Part shown: positions 35,000 through 49,054 of the stretch, piece by piece
Numbering within the stretch: position 1 is the stretch's first letter
Layout of the letters: every line of letters starts with the position of its first letter
Origin: Microstegium vimineum
Taxonomy: Eukaryota; Streptophyta; Magnoliopsida; Poales; Poaceae
Assembly (NCBI GenBank): GCA_022036555.1
Contig: CM039119.1
Coordinates: 3,348,001 to 3,412,000, forward strand
Length of the DNA stretch: 64,000 nucleotides
Direction of reading: 5' to 3'
The notes under the pieces: model-generated
The model's database searches: none
The model's input: the letters and a program-made list of their open reading frames with translations, nothing else
Told to the model about the DNA's origin: nothing
Position numbers and translations under genes: made by a program

Positions 35000-36573
35000 T
35001 TTTTGCTCTGTGCGTGTCGTTTCTTGCCCTTTGCAATAGGTGACATGTTTTGAAGATCGTGTGTCTTGTGTGCCTAACAGTAAAGCAGAAGATATCCAAA
35101 ATTTTGTGAAACTATTTGAACAATTGAACTACCACCGTAAACATGTGCTAATGATGGATTAATTAAGCTTAATAAATTTTTCTCACAAATTAGCCATCGC
35201 TTTTATAATTAATTTTATGATTAGCTCATATTTAGCTATCTTAATTAACATCAAACACCCGATATAACACACCTCATGTACTTTAGTTCCTGAATCCGAA
35301 AACCCCCTAATTTGCATCTCTCCGCGAGAGCAACTGCCTTCAGGGTCTGAAAAGCCCTGTTGAATGCTGACTGTCTGCTGTTTGACACTACCCTGCCACT
35401 CATTGGTTTTTGTTTGCATTTGAGAACATAAAATGAGGCAATGCGCTTCAGTCTCTACTCGACAAGAAAAATGTTGCTCAAGCAGCGTTTCATCATGGTA
35501 GAACTTGATCAAATTTCAGCATTCTGATTATAAACCACGTTAAATCTAGCTATCGGAGTCTCGGGCTGCAATTTGCCGACTCTTGAGGCCAACATGAACT
35601 ATTTAGCAGAGATCCTTGGGGAATTAAACGTTGTAATTTGGAGGGCACACGTCAGCCACAACTACTTCCGGCTTGTTTCAGATTATTCTCTCATAAAACA
35701 CTATTCAATCAATCAGAATCAGTAGGCTTTTGTACCGAACTAGCTTGTGAGCTGTCAAGATGACCACAAGTCTCCTTATATTTCCGAAGAAGACTTGTTA
35801 CAAAACTTGAAAAATTAAAATGCCATGACATAAAACTTGTTACAAACCGCATGACCGAAAAGTCTTAAAACTGCTACTCTCTCTACTTGACAATACTCAG
35901 CTTGGAAGACATCTATGATATTTAGGAAAGGGAAACAACAGAATCATAGACTCAACATAAACCCCTTGCGTACTTTTGCTAAAAAATTGATTGGTAAAAG
36001 AGGCGAATACACAAAAACAGAAGCCTTATCATTTTCCAAAAGCTGGTCATGAACATTAGTAGTTGTAGCAGACGCACTAAGTAGCGCTGTGTACCAACGA
36101 AAAAGCTCGAGCGTACAACACAAGTACTCCAAGGCAGCACAACTAGACCGATAAAGCCCAGATAAAAAACAGGCTCTTCATTATTTTTCCATGGAGCCGG
36201 GTGCCGGGATGAAGATATGAATTTTGTTAAAAGAATGCAACTATTAAAGCAAAGTATAAATCATGCCTATTGGACCGTCACCGTCAACGCACACATTCGC
36301 TCAAGGCTTCTGTCAGGGGCCAACTAGCCCAGCTATTCAATTTACAAAATCTAAGCACTGCCACCCAAAATCCACACTTCCATAATAGTTACAAGGTGAA
36401 ACAATAATCATAACCCAATGTGGTTTTTGGGAAGGAAAAACGTGGTAGGTCCAGGAGGGCGTCTGAATTGGTCTGCCACAAGAACCCCAGCCCGACGGTT
36501 TTAAGTCATGCACGGTGGCGCCTCAAGTGAAGGAGCAATGTCCCAGATGGCCCAGCTGCATGCAAACCTCTTC
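35000..36573. other. Intergenic with MITE debris, 3' flank of PLAA
   Basis: 35120-35270 is AT-rich MITE-like sequence. 35655-35725 (CTACTTCCGGCTTGTTTCAG, then CTCATAAAACACTATTCAAT) is a partial relative of the hairpin MITE at 21150. No gene seen. The PLAA 3' UTR should lie next to 36574. Confidence 0.55.
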
Positions 36574-39500
36574 TCATCTTGTTAGCAATTCGATATCACC
36601 TCCAACTTCTGCAACCTTCGAGTCCATAGAAGACTTCGCGCTGCTCGCGACGCTCTTAACATCGAGGTCGAGAGCAAGGGACTTCACGAGGCCCTTGAGC
36701 ATCTAGAGTAAATTAGGTCAAGGGCAACACATGCCAAAGCATGAAAATTTAGAAGAAATGATGCAAGCAACTAAATTGCAGCGCATGAAATGCTGCAATA
36801 ATGGAATGTGGAAAAAGGATACAAGAGAACCGACTGCAACAAGTGCCCGGTATTTTGAGTCAAAATCTTGAGTGTCATCTTCAGTGATCTGTAAGTTCAA
36901 GAAATGTCAGAGATGGGATTTCTCTGGAAATTGCAATGACTGGATACAGTAGGCAGGAAAACTCACTTCAAGGGCGGCAGAAAGAATTTGCGCCTGACTT
37001 TGTTCGTCCTTGGATTCAATTGAAAGAACAGCATAGCTGCACAGCAAATGTAAGGAATTTCAGCAATCTTGAACGCTCTTTTTAATTTTCTAACACTGGA
37101 AGCAAAATTGCAATGCATAAATAGGTAGAATTCAACTTGAGACTCACTTCAGTAGAAGCGTGGCATATGCCAAGTGTGCATTCTTGCTAAAAGAAGACTT
37201 GCAGTTAGACACGGAATCAATAATCTGAAATTAGGAAATAAAAATTTCAGTCCAAAAAAGCAAGACTAGATAACAGGTTAATATGTTTTATGCACAACAG
37301 ACAAAAAAAACTCGAGAGAACAAATTGTTTTAACTTGAGAACTGACCTCAGAACAGTGGATCCTCAACCACTGGTGCAAGCATGAGTTGTCAAACAAGTT
37401 TGTCACAGCTTTAAGAACTGTAAGCAAATTTGCTGGCTGTACAGGCGGAGCAACAGCTTTACGAAAGGTTTCCAAAAGTATATCTGACAAAAAATGAGGA
37501 ACGAAGCTTTGCTCAGTACCAATAGATGTTTGATTTTCAGTAAGAGCAAATTCGACTGGTTGAGACATAGTGTAGATAATTAAACAATTTATGCTTGAAG
37601 AATTGAAGATAATTCAGATATGAAAGGCTAGGGATTAGCAAAAAGAGTGCTATCCAAAATCCTACCATTTCCCGTTTCGATAGTCTTGAGAAGTAAAGTA
37701 GCTCCATCAGGATGCAACACGAACATTCTCAGAAAATCAATAACTGCAAGGTCGAAAGACACCTTTCAGGTCAACTGACAACCTTTGCCATACAAAATGA
37801 AGCTTATAAATATTTAAAAGCAAGAACATAAAAAAATAGCTCTCAACCCAATGCAGAGTGTAGCAGGGGATAGAACTTAAAGTATGAATTAAACTGCTAA
37901 ACAAAAATAGGGAATCTCAATCAGACTATCGCAGCCAAGAAATTTAACAAATATAGCTTTTCTTTATGTGGATTATTTGATCAAGAGCTTACATGTTCTT
38001 TCCCCAACTAGTGGGTATTCCTTGTTCTAAATTCTAACAGTAACATGGTGAAAAATACAAAATAAGATATATCCAATTTTCAGCATTTAATTGTACTTAC
38101 CACTGAAAAAGAAAGTAGCATAAGCATATTATAATCGAAATGACACAGTTGCAACTGTAATCAAGGATTTTCACTGTAAACTTGGAGCCACCTATATTGA
38201 ACCACAACTTCTAACACTCACCAGCCAAGAGTATCTAGCAAAATAATGGACAATTCTTTTCTTCTTTTTACAAAGACAATTCAACAGGATAATTGAACTA
38301 TCATGCTTACTATTCTTATGGTCCAAAGAGGATATATACCTGGAAACATCATTTGTGGAGGCCAAGACTTCAACATCTTTACCATCAATGCCATATCAAC
38401 ATCTGCAAGCTTACTTGTGTGATAAAATGATGTCTCTTTCAACACTTTCACTATGGCAGGTAATCTTGACATCTCCGTCTCAGACAGAGATAATTGTTTT
38501 TGTTCCTGAATACAGATAAGTTAAAATCAAACCACTACTGAAAATTCATTAGATAAGACTTAATGCATCAAAATAGATCTAAAACCACATGGAATGATGT
38601 AAACAAAACTGCTTTTTCTAGGTTTTGGGAAGAAATATTGATATGTTAATTTTTGGAAGAAACAAAAAACACCAGGAGATAAGCTTTCAGATTACCGAGT
38701 CAGATGAAAGTCTTGCATTAAACTCTGTAACTTTCTTTAGGATTCCATCGAACTGAGCTGTCTCAAATGACAGCATTCCACTCTGCAAATCAAATAAGCA
38801 GACTCTAGGTTATGTTATAAAAAGGTTGTAAGACAAATCACGTATTATTTTAATGGCAACTTGCTTCTGGTTTAAAAAATAAAATAAAAAATGCATTAAT
38901 CATCAGCTACTGTAACAAAAGATGGGGCAGATGATTGGATCAGAATTTTGACCTATACTGCCTTTATTGTTTTGTACAAAAGATTTTGTTTGACTTGGCA
39001 AGAAAATTTGGCCATTAGTTCTTGACTTCTTGTATACTTATATTATACTAACATAATCAATATTGTTAAAAGTTCTATGAATCTATCATAATACCTTATT
39101 GTAACTAAAAAAACAAGTACAGTTGAAATACTTGTACTGCAAGACATGTCATTTACTTTTGAAGTGTGTGGACACCTAATTAACAACAACAAAGGAAAGG
39201 GAGAAATTAAGTATCCACCACTATCAAGGGATGCAAAGCGGACAATTAGTATGTAGCGCAACACTGTCACTAAACTCTTACACTTGCAAGTAAGCTTCAC
39301 CAATACGACTTGGTTTCCCAGATAAAGTGAAATTTAACTGGGTCTCAAGTCCAAGTATCAGAGTTATTTACAAAATAAATGTGCCTAACAATCATGAAAA
39401 TCAGTAGTACCTTTGGTATGTGCTTGAAAATTGGTTTCGGAGCATTACCTGCAAAATAAGTATGTATTACGTCATGATTCAGGATATACCCCAAAAAATA

Positions 39501-42500
39501 CAGTGCAATTATATTATACAAAAAGAAAACGAGGGGAAAGAACCAGCTCGATTTCCAATTTAGGCATGGATAGTGAATACGTACCATTCGATGAAGATGG
39601 TTGCCCAGGTACATATGCGTTGGCTGATACAGAATAAACTTGGTTGTCAGCAGCAGCAACCGAGAGACAAATATGTAATAGTAGACATAAAAACCAACAT
39701 GCTTACGGCTTACCCCCAGTATAGGGATCCCGGAAAGATGGATCTGGAACAAAGTTGTTCTGGCCAGAATTCTGCAAAATAAATTCTACGACCTGTTGGC
39801 GATATGTCAAAGGCAGATTTTCTTTCAGAAGCCACTTGTCCGCAACTGTGTATGGGTCATCTACAATGAAAACGAACACAAATGTTACAGTTGAATAAGA
39901 TAACCTTGAGAATAAAAACTCAAGTCCATGAATATGAAAGACAAAGATTCATGATGTATGGACACAAATGTATCATACAAAAACAAAGCACAAATACTTG
40001 GTTTACTCTAGAAGCAAAAGCAGAGAAAATCGCAGAAAATAGACATACAAGTGATATACCTGAACGGTTATAGGGTAGTTTTCGTATAGGTTCTCCATCT
40101 CCAATATCAACATTAAAAACTGCATAAATTTTAGAATATCGTAAGAAAACAAAAGGTTAGAGCAAAACACATACTATTAAACTCAACTTACCAAAATCAT
40201 ACCGAACACCATCATGAACCTGGCCTTGAGCAGCATCACCAGGTCCGTCCACTACTTCACCAATCTAGCAATTTGATCAGGCAAAAAAATGGGATCAGAT
40301 TAACTGGAATTTAAAGGGTAAAAACAAATAAATGCAGTACCATGTCAAGGACAGATGGCTACCAGAGTGCATAACTATATCTTAATTAAGTCAAAAACTT
40401 AAAACCATGACAGCTGGAGATTAAATTATGCTGTGGGAATGATCATCAGAAAACTATTAAACAACTCTACCAAAACCAAATAGGAAAGGTAAAACCACCA
40501 AGATATTGCATTAATCCTCAACTCTGCAGATTCTCTTATGTGACAGGACATAGACTTGGGTAAATAAAATGCGAAACTGAAAAAGGTCTAAAGCAGAAAG
40601 GGGCATACTTTGTCCCATTTTAACTCTGCTGAATTCCATGAGTATGCAACACCATTGTCCCCTTCTCGAACGATTAATGTTTGTCCATCAGAGTTCCCTG
40701 CTCAAACAAAACGTTTGAAAAGGTAAATTACTAAGATACTATATCGAAACACACTAAAGTAAGACAGAATTTGAGCTACTTAAGCTTGAACAACACATCA
40801 TTCAAGCTTAACTTGGATATTATCTTTCACACTACTACTAAATATTCTTACATGCTAAACAATGATCAATGCAACAGACTATAAGAAGGCTCTGAATATT
40901 TATAGAAGATAGAGATTTTGAAATAAAAAATACAGAACTTTCACATTGCATTTTGAATATATAAATGTAGATTGGGCCCATTTGATAACCATTGAACCAG
41001 AATATATTTAGCATTGGGTATCATCTACATGTCAATAATACAAGGATAAAAAATGTGATATATAACCTGGAACTTGCAGCGCCTCCACCCCTGGTAGATC
41101 CATCAACTTGAGTCCACCAACAGTCTTTCTGCAAAAGCAAGATATAAGCATATCATGTGTGAATGGTTCCAGGGATCCAATTTTCAGACAATAGGAACAG
41201 TAGACAGACCACAGTCACTATCTATATAAGGAGATGACTGAATAATCCTAGCGGTCCAATTTTCAGAAAAAACGTAATGATTGTATCATGAGTACCATGG
41301 TCAACTGTTATCAAAATAAGAAAATACTCTAATCTATAAGAAATGACAAAACCTTGCTGAAGAAAAGGAAATAACTTATGAAATAGGAGATGCCAACCTG
41401 CTAAGAGCGTATTGAGAAATAAGATCTGTATAAGCTGCAAGTTCCTCATCACTGCAGAACCTGTTAGAATCTGCTGTCCATATCCTTGTAGTGCCATCAG
41501 AACAAGCAGTAACAATATCTCCATTTCCCAAGAATTTAGCATCCCATATACATCCCGGGTGTTCAATGCTTTGAACACAGACACCATCTGCATTGTTTCA
41601 CTCGAAAAATCAGAGAATGGAAGTACATCAAGAAGTTTCTGTACAACACACGTTTGGTTTTTACTGATAGAAGAATTTTCCTTCTCTACTGCACAAGTTC
41701 AGCAGGCAAGTATATAAGTTTCAGTTTCAGCATACTGGACAGAAGCAGAGATAGGGAAAGTGTTTAACACTCAGTTATCCACAACTTCACATTTCTTTAG
41801 ATTATACAGCTTGTAGAATGGGTCATATCCTTAGTCAGATTTCATGAGTTGCTCGGAGAATATGTGTACAAGTTCAACATGAGAAATGCTGATGCATTAA
41901 GAACACAAAATATATCACCTTTCCATAACTTCAAAGAGCGATCCTCACTGCCACTAGCAATTAGACCTGAAGAATGCGCATCCACAGAATATACAAGAGA
42001 AGAATGTCCAATCATGTCCAGCAGGGGCTGGCCTGTCAACGCCCATAACTTGATAGTGCTGCGACAAACAAAAATATCATATGTGATTGTGTGAACAAAT
42101 AACAACCAGTGAAGAAGCAGAGCGACTGCATTGATAATGCATAAAACTGAAAGATGGGGAGCAAAGGACTGAGGGTTTAGGAAACATTTTCAGCAAACCC
42201 AAGGAAACATTCTGCTGTAATGAATGAGTTTATATGGGTATTCAGTATTCTTTTTCACTTACCTGTCGTGTGAGGCAGAAAGAATTCCTAGACCTGGCAT
42301 TGAGGCTAAGCATCTAACAGTATCTGCATGTGACATAAAATTAGGTCAGGTTTGTATATAATCACTGAAGAAACAACACAATAACATATTATACAAAAAA
42401 AAATACTGCATGCTCTATAATAAAAAAGGGATCCGATTTATTAGATCAGCAAATGATGTTAAATATTTTAGGCTAAGAATAACAAAACCTATGCATCAAT

Positions 42501-44712
42501 GCAAGTGTCCAACCAGAATTTCCAGATGCCTCACTGAAAGGCACGTGATATAGAGATAAATAAAGGACAATGCAAGCTCTATACACCACCATGTGAGATA
42601 CCGTTTGACACAACCTTATTAAACAGTGTTTTATGCAGTAGAAATAAAGCAAAAAGGAGCAGAACCAAACCTGCATGTCCTGAGAACGTCTGTAAGCAAG
42701 TTCTTCCTTTCCATAGCTTGATAGTGGAATCACTTGAACCTATGAAAAAGTGAATAAGTAAATTGTTATTCAATCACTAGAAAATTTAGTTCATAAATTT
42801 ATGAGAGAATCATCCAAAGAAAATACCGTGTTATGGAATCTAGATGAGCCAATATCTCTTAAGAAAAAGATTATATCATATCATCACTAAAACAGAGGTC
42901 ATACATAGTGCATCCGGAATTTTTCTATAAAAAAAATGTGCTTTTGAAAAGCAAGTGCAAGCATTACCCCCATCCCTAAAGAAATCAGCTTCTAGACTTG
43001 TTCTAAGTCACTTTTGTAATTTTGACCAAATTTATATGGGACAAAAACACCAATATTTATAACACAAAATTTGTATCATTAGATAAACCATGAAATATAT
43101 TTCCATAGTCTTATTTAGTATCATAGATGATAATATTCTTTCCTATATAGTTGGTCAAACTTACAAAATTTGACTTAGGACAACTTTAAAGTTAATTTAT
43201 CTGGGGACAGAGGGAGTACAAACTAAGCAACTCCACTGCCAATATAGCATGAGTGTATAACTGTTTATAACAACCATGTTGTGCTAGTATCAGTTGCCAA
43301 AATGCCAGATAACAAAAGAAATGATAAATCACAGGAACAAGTTACAGGATAGCAGTGCACCAATACAGAATTCATGCAATGGAACCAATAAAATTATCAA
43401 TGTGAAAAAAAAAATATCAGAAGATTTACCAGTAAAGAGTTCCCCTGTGGGCAGCTTTAGAACAGTTTGCACTGCAACCTTGTGTGCTTCCCAAACCTCT
43501 ATAGCATTGCCATTTCTCCACCGTCTTACAGTACTGCATGAAGAATGTGTATGTCAGTGAAGTAAAACAGTGGGCACTATAGTAGGAACAAGTGATGAAG
43601 AGATCCACCGTCTTACCAATCCATGGATGAAGAGATGATGTCACCGTTAGTGTCTACAGCGAGTCCAGTGACTTGCGAATTGTGACCCTTCATTGTCTCA
43701 ACAACCTCTCCTTTTTGCAGATCCCAGAGGAAAACAAGTGTATCCATTCCACCAGAGACGATTCCACCTTCAGGAAAACGATCTGAAGGAGGGATCCAAG
43801 CCAATGGGCCGACAAAACTCGAATGTCCTCCGAGTGTCTTGGAGAGAACATATTCACTCTCCTTTTCTGGGTTCCGGGTCCAGAACTTCACTGTCCGGTC
43901 CCTCGACGATGTCGCGATCCCAGCATCACCACATACACAGATGCCACGAACCTGTAGAGCAATAAACATGATAAAGCATTCATGAGGTCGGTTTGACAAT
44001 AATACAGATGATCACAAAGAAACAATTGAACTATAAATTGTTGAATAATCTAATGTTGTGATTCAAGGATGGACCCTGAATCAGTACAATGACAAGAACA
44101 TGGTGGAATTGGACTTGGTTGGAGCAGAGCAACAGACGTCTATGTTCTCTGTTCTGATTAGATATACTACTAAGTGCAATTGCACATAAACAGTGAAACT
44201 AATTTAACTGGCATTCACTGAATCGCCAATCTGCTTGTGATGACCAAGCAAAAACAGCCCAAACTACAGTTGATCACCGACCGACAAACCCCTCGAGGTT
44301 ACTCCTGCACTAAACCCACTGAATCCACCGCGACAAAGTGAACTCACACTAAGCACCGGGAGGTAAATTACATCCCTCCAATGCACCAGGCAACTCCCGG
44401 GAACCACACGCAGGAAGGCAGGATCGCAGCCAAGCTAGATCGAATCGCTGGACGAATCGCCTTGAACCAGGAACAGATCAAAAGGCCCCAGCGGTCCCGC
44501 CGTGTGCGGGAACCGAACTCTCTACAGGGACGAGAAGCGGGGCGCCGGGCGGATCGAGACCGAGGGTATCGCCGCAAGCTTGGAGCGGAAGCAAACGGAG
44601 ACGGGGCCAGCAGTCGGTGGCCAGAGCGTAGCGGATAGGGGAGAGAGGGGCGGCGGCAGCTTACGTCGTCGGCGTGGCCGTGCAGCTGGAATCCGAGGCG
44701 GTACTCGGCCAT
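36574..44712 (-). CDS. PLAA / DOA1 (UFD3) homolog: WD40-PFU-PUL protein, 22 exons
   Basis: Exons include 44712-44665 (MAEYRLGFQLHGHADD), 43951-43617, 43533-43430, 42739-42671, 42323-42263, 42058-41919, 41587-41398, 41128-41067, 40697-40609, 40264-40192, 40119-40060, 39860-39714, 39623-39585 and 39448-39411. Smaller ones follow to the final exon 36701-36574 ending IELLTR. Seven WD40 blades are visible (SSRDRTVKFW, GGMDTLVFLWD, SSDSTIKLWKG, STIKLWALTGQPLLDMIGH, GSEDRSLKLWK, CSDGTTRIW). The PFU domain (DDPYTVADKWLLKENLPL, VEFILQNSGQ) binds ubiquitin. The C-terminal PUL armadillo domain (FDGILKKVTEFN to DFDSKYRALVAVGSL) binds Cdc48/p97. The family works with Cdc48 in ubiquitin homeostasis. All junctions I checked are phase-consistent and no break was seen. 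Confidence 0.95.
42955..43222. mobile_element. MITE in PLAA intron 3
   Basis: Ends GGGGACAGAGGGAGTAC, the complement of a Stowaway TACTCCCTCTGTCCCC end. The left end (CCCCATCCCTAAAG) is degraded and the interior is AT-rich with self-complementary arms (TTTGTAATTTTGACCAAATT against GGTCAAACTTACAAAATTTG). Confidence 0.7.
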
Positions 44713-45881
44713 GGCGCCGCCGTCGGTACGGGGCGCGGCGGAGCGGGCGAGGTGGGAGGGAGAACTGGCGTTGTTGGTTCGGGGAGACGCAGTCACGCAG
44801 ACGAGTGTAGACGAGACGATGAGTTGTGGGGACTTGGGAGGGCACGTGCAGAGGAGTTCCCTTTTGTGGGCCGGGTCCTTCTCCTCTTCTTTTGATAAAA
44901 TCTGGGCCGTGGAAAGCGAGCACGGGCGGGGTTGGCGTCAGGAATTCAGGACTCCCATCTCGTGGGCTAGAAGATGGTGTGGTGGGTGAGTGAGTGGGCT
45001 AGAAAATGTCGAGAGGCCCATGTCGTGGCGAGGGCGAGTTTGACAGCAACTCCTTTGTTTTTGGCGCATGAGGTGGTGCGGTGTAATCCTGCGACTGCAA
45101 CTCGTAAACTTGTTCATACTGGACTGTTGCACATGAAAAGCTTTGTTGATGGATTGTTTTCGAGTTTATTCGGTGCCCAAGTTTTTAGATAGATAGATGT
45201 TTATTTATACACTCCCAGCTCAAAAAACATATTCCTTGAAACTGTAAAAAAAAATTGTAAATATAATACGCATACCTATATTTAAAACTAATTGGAATTT
45301 GTAACCGAGAGCGACATTTCATGGGGGCTGGAGTCATTCCCAAGGCCAATCCGGCTTTCCTTGGACTGCTGCGACGGCGGCCAACACTACTATGGCCGTC
45401 TTGCGTCGGTTTTTTTCGGTCGGCTTAAATCCAGCCAGAATAGTGTTTTTCTCTCACAAGAAATCAGTCAGTAGTGCATAATTCTACCAGAACAGTGCAT
45501 AATCCTGCCAAACGAACAGGCCCGCCACCAACGACAAAACACGTGGAATTCATCGACCGGAAAATTAAAGGCCAGACATTAACAACAAGGACACAAACTT
45601 GAGATGTTAAGTATCATCAATCAATATTTTTGAAATAATTTATAAACTGGAAAATTACTTTACAAAACTGTCATGATTATGATTTAAACCAAACTGACTG
45701 AAAAGAAAAATTCTTTCTGTACCGAAGATAGAACACGACCGGCAGGAACAATTGCATGAAAAATTATACAGGGGCGCAGCTGCAGGTTCCAGCGGCCTGA
45801 ATGAAAAAGAAAAGGAAAAGGGGACCTAAAAAAACGAAATTCTGTTCATCAATCAAACACAGGAAGGCAGAAGAGGCATAA
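44713..45881. other. Intergenic between PLAA start and the 45.9-kb gene
   Basis: Divergent flank carrying the PLAA promoter and the 3' side of the next gene. 45430-45475 (AATAGTGTTTTTCTCTCACA) is a short relative of the hairpin MITE family. No coding exon recognised. Confidence 0.55.
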
Positions 45882-46436
45882 TCAGGCGGCGAGAGCGGCG
45901 ACCCTGCCCCTACGGCCGCCGGCGACGCGACCAGTAGTCCCGGGAGCGCAGCTCCTGCTCCTAGGCAACACAACAGCAGCTGAGGAGAAGGCGAAGTCAC
46001 AAGGCCCATCCTCATCGATCCTCGCCATGGCGGTAGCGGTACCGGTACCAGCAGCGACGCTGTGGCTCCTTGGCACGGCGGCAGGGTGTCGTTGGCGCTC
46101 AAGCTCGGCGGCGCGGCGCTGCGACGCGGCGCGGATGAGCTCCCGCAGGTCCTCGTCGGCGGCGTCGGCGCCCGAGGAGCGGCGTGACGACGAGGCGGAC
46201 GTGAAGCCGTAGTAGGCGCCGCCGCCGCCGAAGGACGGCGGCGCGGCGAACGTCGGGTACCCGAACGCCGCGGCGTCCCCTGGGATGTGGCCCGCGCAGC
46301 CAGTCAAGCTGCGTACGTATAGGTCTCGCGCCGCGCATAGCGCTCGCCGGGGGCCTCGCCATAGCCAGCTCACGTTGTGGCCCAGCTTCCTTGTCGCGCC
46401 GCCCGCCGCCGCCGCCGCTGCCGCACCTCGGCTCAT
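45882..46436 (-). CDS. Uncharacterised plant protein, single exon, 184 aa
   Basis: Begins MSRGAAAAAAAGG, then NVSWLWRGPRRALCAARDLY and VRSLTGCAGH, a basic/aromatic N-terminal block that I believe recurs in a plant-specific family of short proteins without an assigned function. The middle is Gly/Ser-rich (SFGGGGAYYGF, SSSRRSSGAD). An acidic then Arg-rich helix follows (EDLRELIRAASQRRAAELER). No signal peptide or membrane span is obvious. The start is the first ATG after a TATA box 230 bp upstream, and no introns are needed. Strong GC bias fits a real grass gene. Function is unknown; I do not name it. Confidence 0.75.
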   Translation of the reverse strand: MSRGAAAAAAAGGATRKLGHNVSWLWRGPRRALCAARDLYVRSLTGCAGHIPGDAAAFGYPTFAAPPSFGGGGAYYGFTSASSSRRSSGADAADEDLRELIRAASQRRAAELERQRHPAAVPRSHSVAAGTGTATAMARIDEDGPCDFAFSSAAVVLPRSRSCAPGTTGRVAGGRRGRVAALAA

Positions 46437-46663
46437 CCTGTTGGCTGGCTGCTGGCGGCTTCAGTTAATTTCACCGGCGGCGACGACGTACAGGTAGCTG
46501 ACGGGGGAAACCACTCGAGCACGCGATCGATAATCCGACCGGCGAGCAGAGCAGCTGCTTCGGTTGTTGGTGGCGATGAAACAGAGCAGCAGGCAGCAGA
46601 GATGGATTAGCCTGATGAGATTAGATAGACGACGGCGATCTGCGAGGTGGAGGAGGGTTTTTT

Positions 46664-46672
46664 ATTTATATA
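46664..46672 (-). promoter_or_regulatory. TATA box for the 45882-46436 gene
   Basis: TATATAAAT on the minus strand, about 228 bp upstream of the ATG, inside a compact promoter. It implies a leader of about 200 nt. Confidence 0.65.
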
Positions 46673-46679
46673 CACCCGT

Positions 46680-49046
46680 GGGGAACGCAGAGGAGAGTCC
46701 ATAGTGATAAGTATTACGCGCGTGGCTTTGTTTTTCAACTTCTTTTTTCTTCTTCTTTGGGTCAAAAGCAAAGGAGAAAAAAAAACGCAGAGGATGGAAT
46801 GAATTGCGAATTGTAAACACATACTAGCCGTGGGGTTGTAAAGATGTCATTGCTGTATGTCCTGAAAATAAATACAACTACAGTAGGTGTACATTCTAGT
46901 TAGTGTGCTTTATGTTTAATTAAGTTTCTAGTAAATAGTGTTCACGTTTTTAGCTTCAAAAAAACTAATTTATCATAAAGAATACATTTCATAATTAATA
47001 TAATAATATTTATTTGATATAAATAAATATTTATGCTTTTTAATCTATATAAATGATTTATAGAATTGCATTGTTTTGAAAATGGAGATAATAGAAGATA
47101 TTTGTCCTACAACTAGTAGCCATAGATGTCACTTTTTCTCAGCTTGTCTTGTCTAGTTAATAGTTATCCACTTGGCCTTATCCGCTTCTTTCCTTCCATG
47201 TGTCGATTGATGTAGCTACGTATGCTTTGAATTATCTACTAAAGTTTAGAAGGTGTCTAAACCCTAAACCCTAAAATGATCCAGAGTGTTCGAATAATAA
47301 TTAAACAATATATAAATATGACCTAACAATAAAACTAAAAACAAAAATTGTGACTAATTCGCAAAACAATTTATTTAAGCTATGATAATAATAGAAATTG
47401 TGACTAATTCACGAGATGAATCATTTAAGCTACTGTGAAGCCTAAGGATTCATAGTAAAGGCTGGGCACGTCGGATTCGTGTGGTTTTTTCCCTTTTGGA
47501 CCAATGTTTGTTTGGCGCACGCTTTTGACACCTACCTATTGTATATATCTACTACTACGAAATCAAACCATCTGCATGTCCGCCCATATAGTAGGATTTT
47601 TAATTTGGCATGCTGAAACCACTGCTCCGTTGTGGATCTCATATCCCTCTCTACCCATCTCTATCGTTGTCGAAGAAAGAGCAATAATGCAAAGCGCTGG
47701 ACTGATCGATGACAATTGGCAATCGAGCGTGGCCAATCGCGCGCGTATTGTGTGTGTGGCTCTCCTCTCGATCGGCAACTAGTGTATGTACAATGGTCAT
47801 GATAAACATCTTAAGAATTTTGGAGAGTTAAAATATCTCAAGTTTAATTAAAATTATAGAAAAAAAAATTAAAGATTTTTGAAATCAAATGTCTATACTA
47901 TGAAAATACAGTTGATGAAGAATCTAATAACACTTAGTTGATATCGTAAATACTATTATATTATTATATAAGTTTGGTTAAACTTGAAATGTTTTGATTT
48001 TCCAAAATTTTTTGGAATGTCTTGTAATTTGGGACTGAGGATATGAGACACGTATTTTATATTCTGATGAAATTAATTAATTAATCTTAAAATTGCCTAA
48101 TTATTTATTAACAAGGGCCCCGTGTATTGATTGCTGGTTACTGCATGCGGCCGCCGCTGACGTATACAAGACTGATGGAGACACGTAGTACGTACTACTC
48201 CTACTACGCACGAGAGTCGTGTCGATGGGCGAGAGAGACCCAGTCATGATCTACCGTGCACGAGTTGGTAGCAGCCAGCATCATTAACGCCACCTTGACC
48301 GTGGGTTTGGATGGGTTAACCGGCGGCGCCTCGAGGTAACGACGGCAAATTGAGACTTCTGACAGATGATACCATGCGTGCAAAAAGAGTCAAAAACCAC
48401 GCTGAAATATTATTTTATTTTTTTGAGTAACTTAACAACTTTAAATTAAAAAAAAAACTCAAAACTAGAAAGTTATAGATATCGTCGAGAGCTATAATTT
48501 TTCTGAGGTTGTATGAAATAGATACATTTTTATGCTAAAACCCTATTTTTCTCATTAGAGGTAAAATAATAGTTTTACCTAATGCTAGAATTAAGGATGC
48601 AAGCGGCGGCCCGCATAACCCGCATATAGGCTTAATTTTGTGGGTTGCCGCTTGAACCCGCAAAAATTAAACTTATATATGGGTTCGCGGGCTAGCCCAC
48701 TTGCATCCCTAACTAGAATCGGACGGAAGGCTATAGAAGAAAGAAAAATTCGCTGTAGGGTCATACATGTAAGTTAAAAAAAAGATATATTTTTTTAGGG
48801 CCATACATGTAAATATCTCTTCTAAGGAGGTGTTCGCATCAAGGACCAAAATTTAGAAGATATCAAATGGAGAGTTCAAATACTAATTAGATGGGTTAAA
48901 TATGAGTTAATACATAAAACGAACAATAAAAACTACGATTACTTCGCGAGAAGAATCATTTAAACCGTGGTGCCCAGGTCAACAAGATTCGTTCTAAAAG
49001 GTTGGGCACGTCGAATTCGTGTGGTTTTTCCTTCCGGACCTACTAC
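46680..49046. other. Intergenic, MITE-like and locally duplicated sequence
   Basis: AT-rich. 47790-48050 resembles a degenerate Stowaway/mariner family also seen near 22140-22390 and 58180-58435. 47400-47560 shares blocks with 48940-49046 (GGCACGTCG..TTCGTGTGGTTTTT) and with 49875-49910 (TGTTTGTTTGGCGCACGC). No gene found. Confidence 0.6.
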
Positions 49047-49054
49047 CTAGCAGC
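49047..49054. repeat. 8-bp target duplication CTAGCAGC, left copy
   Basis: Identical to 49867-49874 around the hAT-like element. Confidence 0.85.

Noticed and set aside
44368..44664. Frame extending from PLAA exon 1 downstream
   Set aside because: It reads through a good GTAAGC donor at 44664 into intron; the next exon (43951) joins in phase.
47255..47275. CCCTAAACCCTAAA, telomere-like
   Set aside because: Only about two units; far too short for an interstitial telomere tract.
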